Positions 23,933 to 33,362 are shown, counted from the stretch's first letter. The stretch: 64,000 nt of DNA from Palsa-872 sp036495195 (GCA_036495195.1 DASXNH010000025.1:1-64000), one strand, 5' to 3'. Notes: generated by a model from the sequence alone, not told the origin. A program made the numbers and translations.

Positions 23933-25944
23933 GCCGGTTTCGCAGGCATCGGTGGCACGGTCGACAAGGCCGAGCGTCTGACACGCTCCGATCGACGGCA
24001 GAATTCGTCGACAGTGGCGACCAGCTCCGCCGCCGACCACGTCAGTGGTGAGACCGACAGCGGGGCGCCTGTGTTCGGGTCGAGCTGCTCGGACAGCAAT
24101 CCGCCAGGCAGCTGGTGGGCCACCACCCAGTTGATGATCTCGCGCGCCGACTTCAGGTCGTGTGCCGTCTTGGCGATGGCGATGTACCACTGGGCCATCC
24201 ACAGCGTGCAGATGAACCAGGGGTTGCCGGGCACCTTGTGGGTATCGGGGTCGACCTTGAAGTAGTAGTCGTCCCGGTAGCGGGCGAAGCCGCCGGCCGG
24301 CCCGTGATTGCCAAGCTCCTCGTTGATGGCTTTCATCGTCTGTACGATGCGAGGCTCGTCAGCCGCGTACATGCCGAACCGCCAGAGCCCGTGGATCGCG
24401 CTGTCGTTGACCATGTCCAGGGTCATCGTGCCGTCCTCCTCGACCGCCACCCTGCGCACGAAGCGCCCGAGGTCGGGGCTGTACAGGCAGGCGTCGGTGG
24501 CCTCCCGCAGCCGCTTGGTCGCCTCCCGGTAGCGCTCGACGTTCCCGACGTCGCCGAACAGCTCGGCAAAGCTACGAGCCGCATCGAGCCCACCCCAGAC
24601 AGCGCCAACGGTGAAGGCGTGCACGCCCCAGCGCTCCTCCCAGAGATCCCATGACGGTTTGACGAGGCCCGTCCTCTCATCGACATAAGAGACCATCCAG
24701 TCCGCGGCGGGCACCACCAGCGTGGTGTACAGCCCGACGATGAAATCGAGGTTGCGGTGGATCCTATAGTGCTGCCACAGCGCCCAGATCACCAGGCCCG
24801 TCTCATCCTCCTGGATGGGCAGGGTGATGTTGCCGTCGCGGTCGACCCACGGCAGCCAGGAGCTGCCCGGTAGCCCGTAGGCCGTGTACTTGTGAAGGAA
24901 GAACCCCTCTTCCACCAGGCATTGCTGGCAGTACGTGAAGAAGTTGCGGGTGACGTCCTCGTGCCCTGCCCGATCGAGGGCATTCGCGACAAGGGCCCCG
25001 TCTCTCGGCCATGCGTACGCGTACGTATCGCGCGCGAACTTGGTGATGTCGAAATCGGTGGCCGCGATGATCGCGCCGTGATTGTCGACGTGGGTCCGAG
25101 CCGTCAGGATCGAACGGCGGTACAGCTTCGTAACGTCGCTGCCCAGCTCCTCGTCGATGTGCCGGTGATCCTTCTCAGACCAGACCTGCCAGTAGGTGAG
25201 AGTGCGCCCCAGGTAGGTGTCCGGCCCTTTGCCGATGATCAGCTCCTGGCCGTACACGGTCACCTCGCTGAGGCGGGCGCCCATGCAGACCCAATGCGTG
25301 ACCGTGCAGGGGCCGCCGCGCGCCACGGGTATGAGGTTGAATCCGACCGTGCAATCGACGGAGCCCTGCTCGATCGGGTTTTTTCCCAGATCCCCGTCCT
25401 GGGCATCAACCCACGTCCCGGCGAGGCTGCCACCTTTCTTACCGTTGGCCCACGTGTCGATTCCGAAACCGGGACCGGCATCGCCGCCGACCAGGAAGTA
25501 GCGATTCGCCTTGTAGGCGATGACCGCTTTGTGTCGTGGGTCATAGGCGACCGTGTTACCGAGGTCTGAGCCCTCGATATACCAGTCGTAGTGGAAGAAG
25601 ACACGACCGGTGGTGAAGCCCGTCTCGCTGGTCACCTCGATGTTGCGGATGAACCAGTTGCGCGCGAGGTCGACGAAGTCCTCGAACTTGACCGTGATCC
25701 CCAGGCGAGAGTTCTTCAGGGTGACCGCGGTGACAAGCGAATCCTCCGCGTAACCGAGCTTACGCTCCCAGCCCGAGTCTTCGACCCAGGCGAACTTGCC
25801 GTCGATGAAGAAGCCGGTCCGGCAGACGTTGCCCATGGTCTGGTTGGCGTCGCCGACGCGAGGAAAGTAGATGTCGCGAACCGAGTAGTTGGCGTCGAAG
25901 CCCACGAGCACGTTGCCATTTCCCACGACCAGGCTTCTAGGCAC
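23929..25944 (-). CDS. GH15 glucoamylase/trehalase-like hydrolase
   Basis: A 671-residue protein with an N-terminal beta-rich domain (1-270) and a C-terminal (alpha/alpha)6 barrel. The AYAWPRDGALVA motif, the catalytic-acid region WDLWEER (about 445) and the general-base region LSEQLDP (about 625) are present. It removes glucose from alpha-glucans or trehalose. No signal peptide is seen, so it is probably cytosolic, acting on storage glycogen or trehalose. GTG start. Convergent with, and sharing four bases with, the carboxylase gene. Confidence 0.9.
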   Translation of the reverse strand: MPRSLVVGNGNVLVGFDANYSVRDIYFPRVGDANQTMGNVCRTGFFIDGKFAWVEDSGWERKLGYAEDSLVTAVTLKNSRLGITVKFEDFVDLARNWFIRNIEVTSETGFTTGRVFFHYDWYIEGSDLGNTVAYDPRHKAVIAYKANRYFLVGGDAGPGFGIDTWANGKKGGSLAGTWVDAQDGDLGKNPIEQGSVDCTVGFNLIPVARGGPCTVTHWVCMGARLSEVTVYGQELIIGKGPDTYLGRTLTYWQVWSEKDHRHIDEELGSDVTKLYRRSILTARTHVDNHGAIIAATDFDITKFARDTYAYAWPRDGALVANALDRAGHEDVTRNFFTYCQQCLVEEGFFLHKYTAYGLPGSSWLPWVDRDGNITLPIQEDETGLVIWALWQHYRIHRNLDFIVGLYTTLVVPAADWMVSYVDERTGLVKPSWDLWEERWGVHAFTVGAVWGGLDAARSFAELFGDVGNVERYREATKRLREATDACLYSPDLGRFVRRVAVEEDGTMTLDMVNDSAIHGLWRFGMYAADEPRIVQTMKAINEELGNHGPAGGFARYRDDYYFKVDPDTHKVPGNPWFICTLWMAQWYIAIAKTAHDLKSAREIINWVVAHQLPGGLLSEQLDPNTGAPLSVSPLTWSAAELVATVDEFCRRSERVRRSALSTVPPMPAKPA

Positions 25945-25955
25945 GCTTTGTGCGC

Positions 25956-25961
25956 ATCCTA
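25956..25961 (-). promoter_or_regulatory. -10 element TAGGAT for the GH15 gene
   Basis: Minus-strand TAGGAT with an 11-base gap to GTG 25944; predicted leader only a few bases long. Confidence 0.35.
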
Positions 25962-26054
25962 CTCGGGGCCCCCGGGCCTTTCCTGCTCGGGATCACCAAA
26001 CCTCGGCCTGGCGCGCCCTTAACAGGCACGGCCCCCAGCCTGCGCCGGGCCCCT

Positions 26055-26060
26055 TACAAT
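26055..26060 (+). promoter_or_regulatory. -10 element TACAAT for the metallopeptidase gene
   Basis: Good -10 sequence 37 bases before the TTG start. Here a CGGAG Shine-Dalgarno is present in the leader, unlike the leaderless genes. Confidence 0.4.
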
Positions 26061-26097
26061 CGCCGAAACGTCACAGCAATAAACGGAGCACAACGTC

Positions 26098-26619
26098 TTG
26101 GCAACCGACCCCCAACAGTTCGCACCACCAATTCGGATCGTGGCCAGCCGCCGCCGGCGGCGCACGGTTGCCGCCCGCCTCCGGTCTGGCGTCCTCGAGC
26201 TCCTCGTGCCCGATTGGATGCCGCACGTCGAGCGCGAGAGGTGGGCCGAAGAGATGCGCCTCCGTCTCGCCAAGCGAATGCAGCGCACCCAGCCCTCCGA
26301 CGCGAGGCTTGCGACCCGCGCCCACACCCTCAACGAGCGTCATTTCGCGGGCCGCTTGCGTTGGTCCTCGGTTGCGTTTGCCGATATGTCCCACCTGTGG
26401 GGAAGCTGCACCTTCACCACCGGGGCGATCAGGATCGCTGCACGCGCAGCCTCCCTGCCCGACTGGGTGATCGATTATCTGCTGGTGCACGAGATGGCTC
26501 ACCTGGAGCACAGTGACCACGGCGCCGGCTTCCACGAGCTGGAGAACCGGTATCCGCTGACCGAACGAGCGCGGGGCTACCTGATGGCCATCGACCAGGG
26601 GGCGGTGAAAGCTCTCTAA
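26098..26619 (+). CDS. YgjP/WSS1-type zinc metallopeptidase
   Basis: A 173-residue protein of the M48-like DUF45 family. The zinc site is HEMAHLEHSDHG (about 130-141) with an additional His in GAGFHELE, and WSSVAF...WGSC resembles the family's RWGSC motif. Such proteins are thought to be small cytosolic proteases. TTG start with a CGGAG in the leader. Its stop interleaves with that of the convergent dehydrogenase gene. Confidence 0.85.
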   Translation: MATDPQQFAPPIRIVASRRRRRTVAARLRSGVLELLVPDWMPHVERERWAEEMRLRLAKRMQRTQPSDARLATRAHTLNERHFAGRLRWSSVAFADMSHLWGSCTFTTGAIRIAARAASLPDWVIDYLLVHEMAHLEHSDHGAGFHELENRYPLTERARGYLMAIDQGAVKAL

Positions 26620-27653
26620 GGAGTGAGAACGATCTTGGTCGCTTCGCGTGCGTCGAATATCCGGTAGGCCTCCTCAGCGTCGTCTAGCTTCATGCGGTGG
26701 CTGATGATCGATTCCGGCTGGAGCCGTCCCGCGGCGATCAGGTCCAGCAGCGGACGCATGTAAGCCTGGACATTGCACCAGCCGGCGCGAAAGCTGAGGG
26801 ACTTCATCCACATCGTCATGTATGGAAAGTCCCCAAGCACCACGCTGGGAACGCCGACCATCGAAATCGTGCCTCCGCCGCGGACGCTCTGGATGGCGGT
26901 GTCGACGGCCGAAAGCAAGCCGACACACTCGATGCTGGCGTCGGCGCCGATGCCTCCCGTGTAGCCCTGGATCGCCTCCACGGGATGGACGTGCGAAGAA
27001 TTGATCGGTATGCCGCCGAGACCCTGGGCCATCTCCAGCCTCGAATCCACCATGTCGACGACGAAGGTGCGTGACGGCCCGAAGAGCTGCGCGCACATCG
27101 TGGCCATGAGCCCGACGGGCCCGGCGCCGACGATCGCGACGACGTCGCCCGGCTTGATCTCAGCCCGCTCCGCTCCAAAAAAGCCTGTAGACAGGATGTC
27201 GCCGACGAAGATCGCCTGCTCGTCGGTCAGGGCATCAGGTATGGGTTCCATCGAATGGTCGGCGTTGGGCACGACCACGTACTCGGCCTGGCCGCCACCC
27301 AGGTCGCCGAAATACTCACCGTGTCCGAATGTTCCCTTCTCGACGCACTGGTTGAACCAACCCTTCCGGCATAGGGCACAGTGGCCGCAGGAGGTGAAGA
27401 AGCTGGCCACCACGCGGTCGCCGGCCTTGAACCGCTTGACCTCGCCGCCGACGTCCGCGATCACGCCCACAAACTCGTGGCCGAGGACAGCGCCCTGGTT
27501 GATGGGAGTGTGCCCGTGGAGGATGTGGAGGTCAGAGCCGCAGACGGCGCCGAGGGTGACTTTGACGAGCGCGTCGCCCGCACCCTTGATCGTCGGCCTG
27601 GGGACGTCTGTGACCTTGACTTCGCCCTCGCCCTGAAAGGTGAGCGCCCTCAT
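26616..27653 (-). CDS. Zinc-dependent alcohol dehydrogenase
   Basis: A 345-residue medium-chain dehydrogenase. Catalytic-zinc ligands are visible in VCGSD and GHEFVG; the structural-zinc loop has CGHCALCRKGWFNQC; the NAD-binding motif is VGAGPVGL (about 175). It oxidises an alcohol or formaldehyde-type substrate. The ATG lies eight bases after a TAATCT element. It is divergent from a short-chain dehydrogenase gene 55 bases away, so the two may act on related substrates. Confidence 0.92.
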   Translation of the reverse strand: MRALTFQGEGEVKVTDVPRPTIKGAGDALVKVTLGAVCGSDLHILHGHTPINQGAVLGHEFVGVIADVGGEVKRFKAGDRVVASFFTSCGHCALCRKGWFNQCVEKGTFGHGEYFGDLGGGQAEYVVVPNADHSMEPIPDALTDEQAIFVGDILSTGFFGAERAEIKPGDVVAIVGAGPVGLMATMCAQLFGPSRTFVVDMVDSRLEMAQGLGGIPINSSHVHPVEAIQGYTGGIGADASIECVGLLSAVDTAIQSVRGGGTISMVGVPSVVLGDFPYMTMWMKSLSFRAGWCNVQAYMRPLLDLIAAGRLQPESIISHRMKLDDAEEAYRIFDAREATKIVLTP

Positions 27654-27661
27654 AGGCGGAT

Positions 27662-27667
27662 AGATTA
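27662..27667 (-). promoter_or_regulatory. -10 element TAATCT for the alcohol dehydrogenase
   Basis: Minus-strand TAATCT with an 8-base gap to ATG 27653; predicted leaderless. Confidence 0.4.
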
Positions 27668-27694
27668 CGGCCGAACCTGATCTCGCCCCACACC

Positions 27695-27700
27695 TAAGCT
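27695..27700 (+). promoter_or_regulatory. -10 element TAAGCT for the SDR gene
   Basis: TAAGCT ends seven bases before GTG 27708; predicted leaderless. Confidence 0.4.
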
Positions 27701-27707
27701 ACGGACA

Positions 27708-28505
27708 GTGCGATTGAAGAACTCCGTGGTCGTCGTGACGGGCGCCTCGAGCGGTATCGGCAAGGCGACAGCGCTCGCATTGGCCAAAAAGAAGGCGCGC
27801 CTGGCGCTGGGCGCGCGCCGCCTCGACCGCCTCAACGCGGTGGCGAAGATGTGCCTCGCTCAAGGCTCGCCCGACGTCAGCGTGCGGCGTCTCGATGTGG
27901 GGCAATCAGCTGACGCGCGCGCCTTCGTGGCGGCGGCGATCCGGGATCACGACCGCATCGACGTGCTCGTCAACAACGCCGGTGTCGGTTGGATGGGGCG
28001 CCTTTACGAAATGCCCGAAGACAAGATCGAGGAACTGCTGGCCACCAACCTAAAAGGGTTGATCACCACAACCCAGGCGGTGCTGCCGGGGATGCTGGCA
28101 AGGCGGAGCGGCGTGATCATCAACGTCGCGTCGGTGGTCGGCTTTCGAGCCTCGCCCTACTCCGCCGTGTACTCCGCGACAAAGCACGCGGTCGTCGGGC
28201 TCTCGCACGCGCTGCGCGGTGAGCTGTCAGGAACTGGCGTGAAGGTGTGCGTGGTTTATCCCGGCGTGACGGACACAGAGTTCTTCAGCTCGACCGAAGT
28301 CCCAGTTGGCCCGATGTATTCCGCGTCGTGGGTGGCGAACCTGATAGTTCGCACCGCGCAGTTCCCGCGACGAGACGCGATGGTCATGCCGTTGCGTTTC
28401 GCCCATCTCGCGGAGCCGCTGCTCGGAGGTCTGATGGACCACGGCCTGGGGGAGGCGAGGCGGCTCAAATCCCCACACCTGAGCGGCACGGGACTGAACA
28501 AATAA
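27708..28505 (+). CDS. Short-chain dehydrogenase/reductase
   Basis: A 265-residue classical SDR: cofactor motif TGASSGIG (about 11-18), NNAG near residue 90, catalytic Ser in NVASVVG, and the YSATK pair giving Tyr and Lys. The arginine after the second strand (GARRLD) suggests NADPH preference. The C-terminus extends about 30 residues beyond the fold. Substrate unknown. Confidence 0.9.
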   Translation: MRLKNSVVVVTGASSGIGKATALALAKKKARLALGARRLDRLNAVAKMCLAQGSPDVSVRRLDVGQSADARAFVAAAIRDHDRIDVLVNNAGVGWMGRLYEMPEDKIEELLATNLKGLITTTQAVLPGMLARRSGVIINVASVVGFRASPYSAVYSATKHAVVGLSHALRGELSGTGVKVCVVYPGVTDTEFFSSTEVPVGPMYSASWVANLIVRTAQFPRRDAMVMPLRFAHLAEPLLGGLMDHGLGEARRLKSPHLSGTGLNK

Positions 28506-28513
28506 CAACCCGG

Positions 28514-29416
28514 CTACTTCTGCCAGGCGGCCAGAAGCTCCTCCAGGCGATGGGCATTCTTGACCGAATAGTTGGAGTAGTTGTTGTTCATGATCGCGTG
28601 GACCTCTTTTGCAGATTTCTCCATTTCTTTGATGCGCGGAACCCACTCCCGCAGCTCCTCGTCCTTGTAGTCGTGGCGGAAGCGTAGGTTCGGCGGCGCC
28701 CCCTTCAGGTCCCACGTCTCGTGATTCCTCCCATGAAATCTGACGACCGCGAGCTTGCTGGAGGTGACTTCGAAAACCGGGGGCATGCTCGACTTGTGCC
28801 CCGGAGGCACGTCGACGGCGACATAGGGAATGTCGCGCGTGCGCAGGAAGGCGAGGGTGCCATCTTGGTGGCGAGCGTCCATCCATTCGGGCCGACGGAG
28901 CTCGACGGCAACCTGGAATCCGAACATGCGCTCCTGGACCTGCTCGATGTAGGCGAGCGAACGCGAGGAAGGCATGAACCAGGGAGGGAACTGGAAGAAA
29001 ACAGCACCGAGGCGCCCGGCTGCACGCAGCGGTTCGAGCGCAGCCCGGAAGCGCTCCCAGGACTCGTCGAGCAGCTCATCTGGCATCTGCTCGAGGTAGA
29101 TGTTCTTCTCGCGCAGGTTGTCAGGCAGCTGGTCCCGGATGTCCTTGGGCAGGGCCATGGGCTTGGTCGGGTGGTTGGTGAAAAGAGAGAAGGACTTGAC
29201 GTCGAACAGGAAGCCAGGCTCGGTCCGCGCCACCCAGAGCTCGGAGTTCTCGACCTTGGGCATGCCGTAGTAGGTGGAGTCGACTTCGACCAGAGGGAAC
29301 TCCGAGGCATAAAAGTGAAGCCTTTCCTCCGACGAAGTCGCATTCATCGGATAGAAGAGCTTGGAGTCGATCAGCGACTTGTCGATCCACCCGGCTATGC
29401 CCGCGCGCACGGTCAT
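28514..29416 (-). CDS. DUF72 (YecE-like) TIM-barrel protein
   Basis: A 300-residue protein beginning with the family signature AGIAGWIDKS and containing EVDSTYYGMP, FLFDVKSFSLFTNH, FQFPPWF and VRFHGRN. The family has a TIM-barrel fold and no settled biochemical role. ATG 29416 is used; an upstream ATG adds only six residues without family similarity. It ends eight bases from the convergent SDR gene. Confidence 0.85.
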   Translation of the reverse strand: MTVRAGIAGWIDKSLIDSKLFYPMNATSSEERLHFYASEFPLVEVDSTYYGMPKVENSELWVARTEPGFLFDVKSFSLFTNHPTKPMALPKDIRDQLPDNLREKNIYLEQMPDELLDESWERFRAALEPLRAAGRLGAVFFQFPPWFMPSSRSLAYIEQVQERMFGFQVAVELRRPEWMDARHQDGTLAFLRTRDIPYVAVDVPPGHKSSMPPVFEVTSSKLAVVRFHGRNHETWDLKGAPPNLRFRHDYKDEELREWVPRIKEMEKSAKEVHAIMNNNYSNYSVKNAHRLEELLAAWQK

Positions 29417-29451
29417 GGCTCGATCCTGGCACAAGACGATTGTTTGAGCGC

Positions 29452-29457
29452 TATGAT
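29452..29457 (+). promoter_or_regulatory. -10 element TATGAT for the cyclase gene
   Basis: TATGAT with an 11-base gap to GTG 29469; leader of only a few bases predicted. Confidence 0.4.
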
Positions 29458-29468
29458 CCGTCGCGCCC

Positions 29469-31787
29469 GTGGGCCGCTACATCCGCTATTGGTACACATA
29501 CCGAACCGTCGTGGCGGTCATGTTGGCGTTGGTCCTCAGCGGGCTCATGTACTGGCTGTACACGCAGCAGATCGCCTGCGACTCGCACCAGGGCTCATGC
29601 CTTGTCGACGTGTCGCTTCACCCGGAGGACCGGTTTGGCTTCCAGTCCAATCCCGATCCGAATGTCCTCATCGTCGGCCTCGACAACCAGAGCGTCAAAA
29701 ACATCGGCAAGTACCCAGTGCCGCGAAACGTGTACGCCCAGGCCCTCAGGAACCTGGAAAAGGCCGGCGCTGCCGTCGTCGCATTTGACATCATCTTTCC
29801 AGACCAGCGCGACCCGGCCACCGACAGGTCGTTCGCCGATGCGCTGGCCACGAGCACGGTGCCGGTTGTCCTCGCCTACGCGGGAGACAACACCGTGATC
29901 GGCCGCGGCAAGATTCTCCAGACCTCTCCCACCAGCGATCCGCCAGGAATCGACGAGATCCCCTTGCGGATGTTCAGATGCGCAGACGCAAGCTCAGATC
30001 CCACCGCCCCCTGCAAGCAGCCATACCCGAATGTGGTCCTGGCCTCGACCGACATCGTCGCCGACGCGGACGGTGTGACGCGAAGGGTCCCGATGTTCAT
30101 TCAGCCCGCGTGCTTTGCGACCGGCGCCTGCAGCACACCCGTGATCGACACCTTTGCGTTTGCCGCTTATCGGGCGTGGGCGCTCCAGGGACTCACCGGC
30201 ATCGACTTGACGCAGGCGAACGGCGAAGCCAGGTTCGGGACCACGTGGCCGGCGCCCCTGACCGTTGACTCCACAGGCTCGGCGTTGATCAATTATTTCG
30301 GCCCACCCGGAAACTACGTGCAGGGCGGACAGTACGTGTCGTTCGGCGATCTATATGCAGGCAATGTCCCGGCAGACAAGATCAAGGGCGCCATCGTATT
30401 GGTCGGCTTCTACAACCTCACCAGCGTCAACGACTACGTCAGAGCCACCACCAGCGCCGGAGCGGGCCAGGGCACGGGCGCGAACATGACCGGAATCGAG
30501 ATGCAGGCCAATATCGCCCAGATGCTCTTACCTCCAAGCCTGAGCAAGACAAGCAACGCCCCGATCGTCGGCCCGATCGTCAACTTCTTCATCAAGTCGG
30601 TACCGAACTTCTTGGCTCCTGAGCCACCGTGGTTGGTGTTCCTGGTCCTGCTTGTGCTGGCTTTGGTAACCGCGCTCGCCGTGGCTCGAATGTCTGTCCT
30701 GGTTGGCCTGCTGGTCACCGCTGCGGCACTTGTCGTGTTCACGTTTGCGATGTCGTTCTTCTCGTTCAACAGTGGCTTTGTACCGGACCTCTTTCATCCG
30801 CTCCTGGCGATGGCCCTCGTCTACGCGGGCGTCACCGCTTATCGGTTTCTGTACGAAGACCGTGAAAAGAGAAAGGTGACCGCATTGTTCGGCCACTACC
30901 TCAAGCCCGAGATCGTGGCGCAGCTGGCGAAGAACCGCGGCGGCGTCGAGGACATCCTTCGTGGCGGCGAGCGGCGGGATATCACCCTGCTGTTCGTGGA
31001 CGTTCGAGGCTTCACATCGATGTCTGAGCGCATGGAGGCGGACGAGGTCGTGAACGTGGTGCAGATGTATCTCGACCATCTGAGCGGGATCATCTTCACC
31101 TGGGACGGGACCGTCGACAAATACGTCGGCGATGAGATCGTCGCGTTCTGGAATGCGCCAAGGCACCAGGAGAATCACGCCCTGCTTGCGGTCCGCTGCG
31201 CCTACGACCTCATCAACCGCGCGCCCGAGCTGCAGCAGAGGTTGCTGGAAAAAGGCCTGCCGCCGATCCGTTGGGGCATCGGCATCAACACCGGCCCCGC
31301 AGTCGTGGGCAACATGGGCTCGCGCAGCCGCTTGCAGTACACGGCTCTTGGCGACACCGTCAACACCGCAGCCCGCTTCTGCGCCAACGCGCCCGCTTAC
31401 CACCTGCTGATCGGCCAGCCCACGTACGACCAGTGCAAGGACTACATCGCGGTCGAAATGGTTCCGGGCGTGCAGCTGAAGGGCAAGTCAGCCGAAACCT
31501 TCCGCATCTACCAGGTGACCGCGATTCGCGAGACCCCGACCTCTCCATGGGTGCCGTTCCCCACCGAGATGGCGCTGCAGGCGCAAGACACCTACACGGA
31601 GCAGTACACGCACAAGACGATCCTCGGCTCGCAGGTCTCGACGTCTCGCGACCTCCTGGTCGGCGAAGAAGCGCAGCAAGCGCTTGCGGATCAGGCTGCG
31701 ACCGCACCGACTCCCCCATACGGCACGCCGGCTTATGGCACGCCTGTAGTGAATCCCGGAGAGTCGCCGACGCCGGCCGGCCTTTAG
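29469..31787 (+). CDS. CHASE2-domain adenylate cyclase, class III
   Basis: A 772-residue membrane receptor: one N-terminal membrane segment (12-30), an extracellular CHASE2 sensor (about 45-370), three membrane segments (about 388-460) and a class III cyclase domain (about 500-690). Metal-binding Asp511 and Asp555, substrate-specifying Lys551 and Asp629, and Asn632/Arg636 are all present, which predicts cAMP rather than cGMP synthesis. The last 80 residues are a Pro/Thr/Gly-rich tail with tandem YGTPAYGTP. It has a paralogue at 42561. It faces a Ser/Thr kinase gene with a 4-bp overlap. Confidence 0.93.
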   Translation: MGRYIRYWYTYRTVVAVMLALVLSGLMYWLYTQQIACDSHQGSCLVDVSLHPEDRFGFQSNPDPNVLIVGLDNQSVKNIGKYPVPRNVYAQALRNLEKAGAAVVAFDIIFPDQRDPATDRSFADALATSTVPVVLAYAGDNTVIGRGKILQTSPTSDPPGIDEIPLRMFRCADASSDPTAPCKQPYPNVVLASTDIVADADGVTRRVPMFIQPACFATGACSTPVIDTFAFAAYRAWALQGLTGIDLTQANGEARFGTTWPAPLTVDSTGSALINYFGPPGNYVQGGQYVSFGDLYAGNVPADKIKGAIVLVGFYNLTSVNDYVRATTSAGAGQGTGANMTGIEMQANIAQMLLPPSLSKTSNAPIVGPIVNFFIKSVPNFLAPEPPWLVFLVLLVLALVTALAVARMSVLVGLLVTAAALVVFTFAMSFFSFNSGFVPDLFHPLLAMALVYAGVTAYRFLYEDREKRKVTALFGHYLKPEIVAQLAKNRGGVEDILRGGERRDITLLFVDVRGFTSMSERMEADEVVNVVQMYLDHLSGIIFTWDGTVDKYVGDEIVAFWNAPRHQENHALLAVRCAYDLINRAPELQQRLLEKGLPPIRWGIGINTGPAVVGNMGSRSRLQYTALGDTVNTAARFCANAPAYHLLIGQPTYDQCKDYIAVEMVPGVQLKGKSAETFRIYQVTAIRETPTSPWVPFPTEMALQAQDTYTEQYTHKTILGSQVSTSRDLLVGEEAQQALADQAATAPTPPYGTPAYGTPVVNPGESPTPAGL

Positions 31788-33229
31788 TGAGCTAGGGCGC
31801 CGAGCAGGAAGAGCGCCGGGGTCAGTACCAGAACGCCCGCGATCACGCCGAGGCAGCCCGATGCTTTCCTGGCTGCCGGCTTGACAGGCGGTGCTGGGTT
31901 GTAGACAGCCTGGATGGGGACGGCAGCTGCCGGCTCGGCCATCGCGGGGATGCCGGGTGGAGAGGCCACGGATGCCGCCTGCGCCGACGCCGCCGACGGC
32001 ACCATCCTCGATAGATCTGCGCCGGGCTCGAGGGCTTTCGGCCAGCCTGGACACAAGCGGTCGGCGATGCGCGACATGGTCGTGTCGAATTCCTCACCGG
32101 TCTGAAACCGCTCTTCAGGCCGCTTCGAAAGAGACTTCATGATCATCTCCTCGAGTCTCATGTCAAGGCCGGGTCGGTGCACCGAAGGCGGCATTGGGGG
32201 AGCCTGTACGTGCTTGGCCATCAGCGTGAAGGGGCCGTCCGCTTGGCTTGCGGTGAAAGGAGGCTGGCCGACGACGAGCTCGTAGAACATGATGCCCGCC
32301 GAGTAAAGATCACTGCGGCCGTCGACCTTGCTCGACGCCACCTGCTCCGGCGACATGTACTGCGGAGTGCCGACTGTCGTACCTGTCTTGGTCGCCGTGC
32401 CGCCAGGCCCAGAGTCGTCAGTCAGTCGGGCGATGCCAAAGTCCGCGACCTTGACGTTGCCCTCGTCGGACACGAGCACGTTTTCAGGCTTCATGTCGCG
32501 ATGCACAATCGCGTGCTTGTGCGCGTAGTCGAGAGCCTGCAGCACTCCATGCATGACGGCAAAGGTCTGGGGCAAGGGCACCGGTCCGTGGTTCACCATG
32601 TCGCGCAGAGACCGCCCGCGTACGAACTCCAGGACGATGTAGTTGGCATCGCCGATCTGCTCGAGGTCGTGTACCTGCACCAGGTTCGGATGACTGGTGC
32701 GCGCCATCACCTGGGCCTCCTGCAGAAACCGCATGAGCGCTGTCGGGTCTGCGGCAGGAGACAGGATCAGCTCCTTGATCGCGACCTCGCGGCCGAGGCC
32801 CGGCTGCTCCGCGAGGTAGACGGCGCCCATGCCACCACGCCCAAGCTCGCCCTTCACCAGGTACTTGCCGATCTGACGCGCGCCGCCCGGGGTCAGAGGC
32901 TGGTTGGGTGGCGGGGTGGTTACCGGATGAGGCGCCTGGACTGGCAGGCGCATGGTGGCGTCGATTGATTGCGGTGCTGTGACCGGTGCGGGGGCGGGCG
33001 CTGCGGGGGTGAGCGGCGCGGGCGTGGCCGCTGGGGCTGGGGGGTGGGTCGCCGGCATGCGCATGGTCGCATCGACCCTTGGACCCTCCACAGGCGGCGT
33101 GGCGGCGGCAGGGGGCGCGGTCGCGGCGACCGGCTCGGGCGTCGCCGGGCTCAGCTCGGGGGCCCAGTCGGGGATCGGCGTGGGCGGCGGATTGGGTGGA
33201 TTTTCAGGGGTCAAACCGGGGTCGGCCAT
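31784..33229 (-). CDS. Membrane-anchored Ser/Thr protein kinase, PknB-like
   Basis: The 481-residue protein has an unusual 115-residue Pro/Ala/Thr-rich N-terminal segment before the kinase domain (about 120-385), which shows GRGGMGAVY, Lys152, HRDMKPEN (Asp245, Asn250), DFG at 263-265 and a TXXGTPQYMSPEQ activation loop. A second Pro/Ala linker leads to one C-terminal membrane helix with almost nothing outside. The N-terminal segment contains two copies of DATMR-hydrophobic-Pro (Thr55, Thr92), likely phosphothreonine sites. The ATG is nine bases from TAGGCT. Confidence 0.93.
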   Translation of the reverse strand: MADPGLTPENPPNPPPTPIPDWAPELSPATPEPVAATAPPAAATPPVEGPRVDATMRMPATHPPAPAATPAPLTPAAPAPAPVTAPQSIDATMRLPVQAPHPVTTPPPNQPLTPGGARQIGKYLVKGELGRGGMGAVYLAEQPGLGREVAIKELILSPAADPTALMRFLQEAQVMARTSHPNLVQVHDLEQIGDANYIVLEFVRGRSLRDMVNHGPVPLPQTFAVMHGVLQALDYAHKHAIVHRDMKPENVLVSDEGNVKVADFGIARLTDDSGPGGTATKTGTTVGTPQYMSPEQVASSKVDGRSDLYSAGIMFYELVVGQPPFTASQADGPFTLMAKHVQAPPMPPSVHRPGLDMRLEEMIMKSLSKRPEERFQTGEEFDTTMSRIADRLCPGWPKALEPGADLSRMVPSAASAQAASVASPPGIPAMAEPAAAVPIQAVYNPAPPVKPAARKASGCLGVIAGVLVLTPALFLLGALAH

Positions 33230-33238
33230 TTCGCCCGG

Positions 33239-33244
33239 AGCCTA
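33239..33244 (-). promoter_or_regulatory. -10 element TAGGCT for the kinase gene
   Basis: Minus-strand TAGGCT with a 9-base gap to ATG 33229; predicted leaderless. Confidence 0.4.
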
Positions 33245-33362
33245 GCAGAGTGGGTTCAAAGCAACCACGACCCACGGGCAAGGGGGCCAAACCTATGGCA
33301 TTTTGGCGGCATTCCACCCATAATCGGGCCCGAACCACGCCAGTATTTCGAGGAGGACACAT

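Noticed and set aside
22847..24202. 451-codon minus-strand frame opposite the carboxylase gene
   Set aside because: It mirrors third-position bias of the carboxylase and shows no motifs; a shadow of GC-rich coding DNA.
29427..29446. TGGCAC followed by TTGT before the cyclase, considered as a sigma-54 promoter
   Set aside because: The spacing between the GG and the second element is wrong and TTGC is not matched; the TATGAT element fits better.
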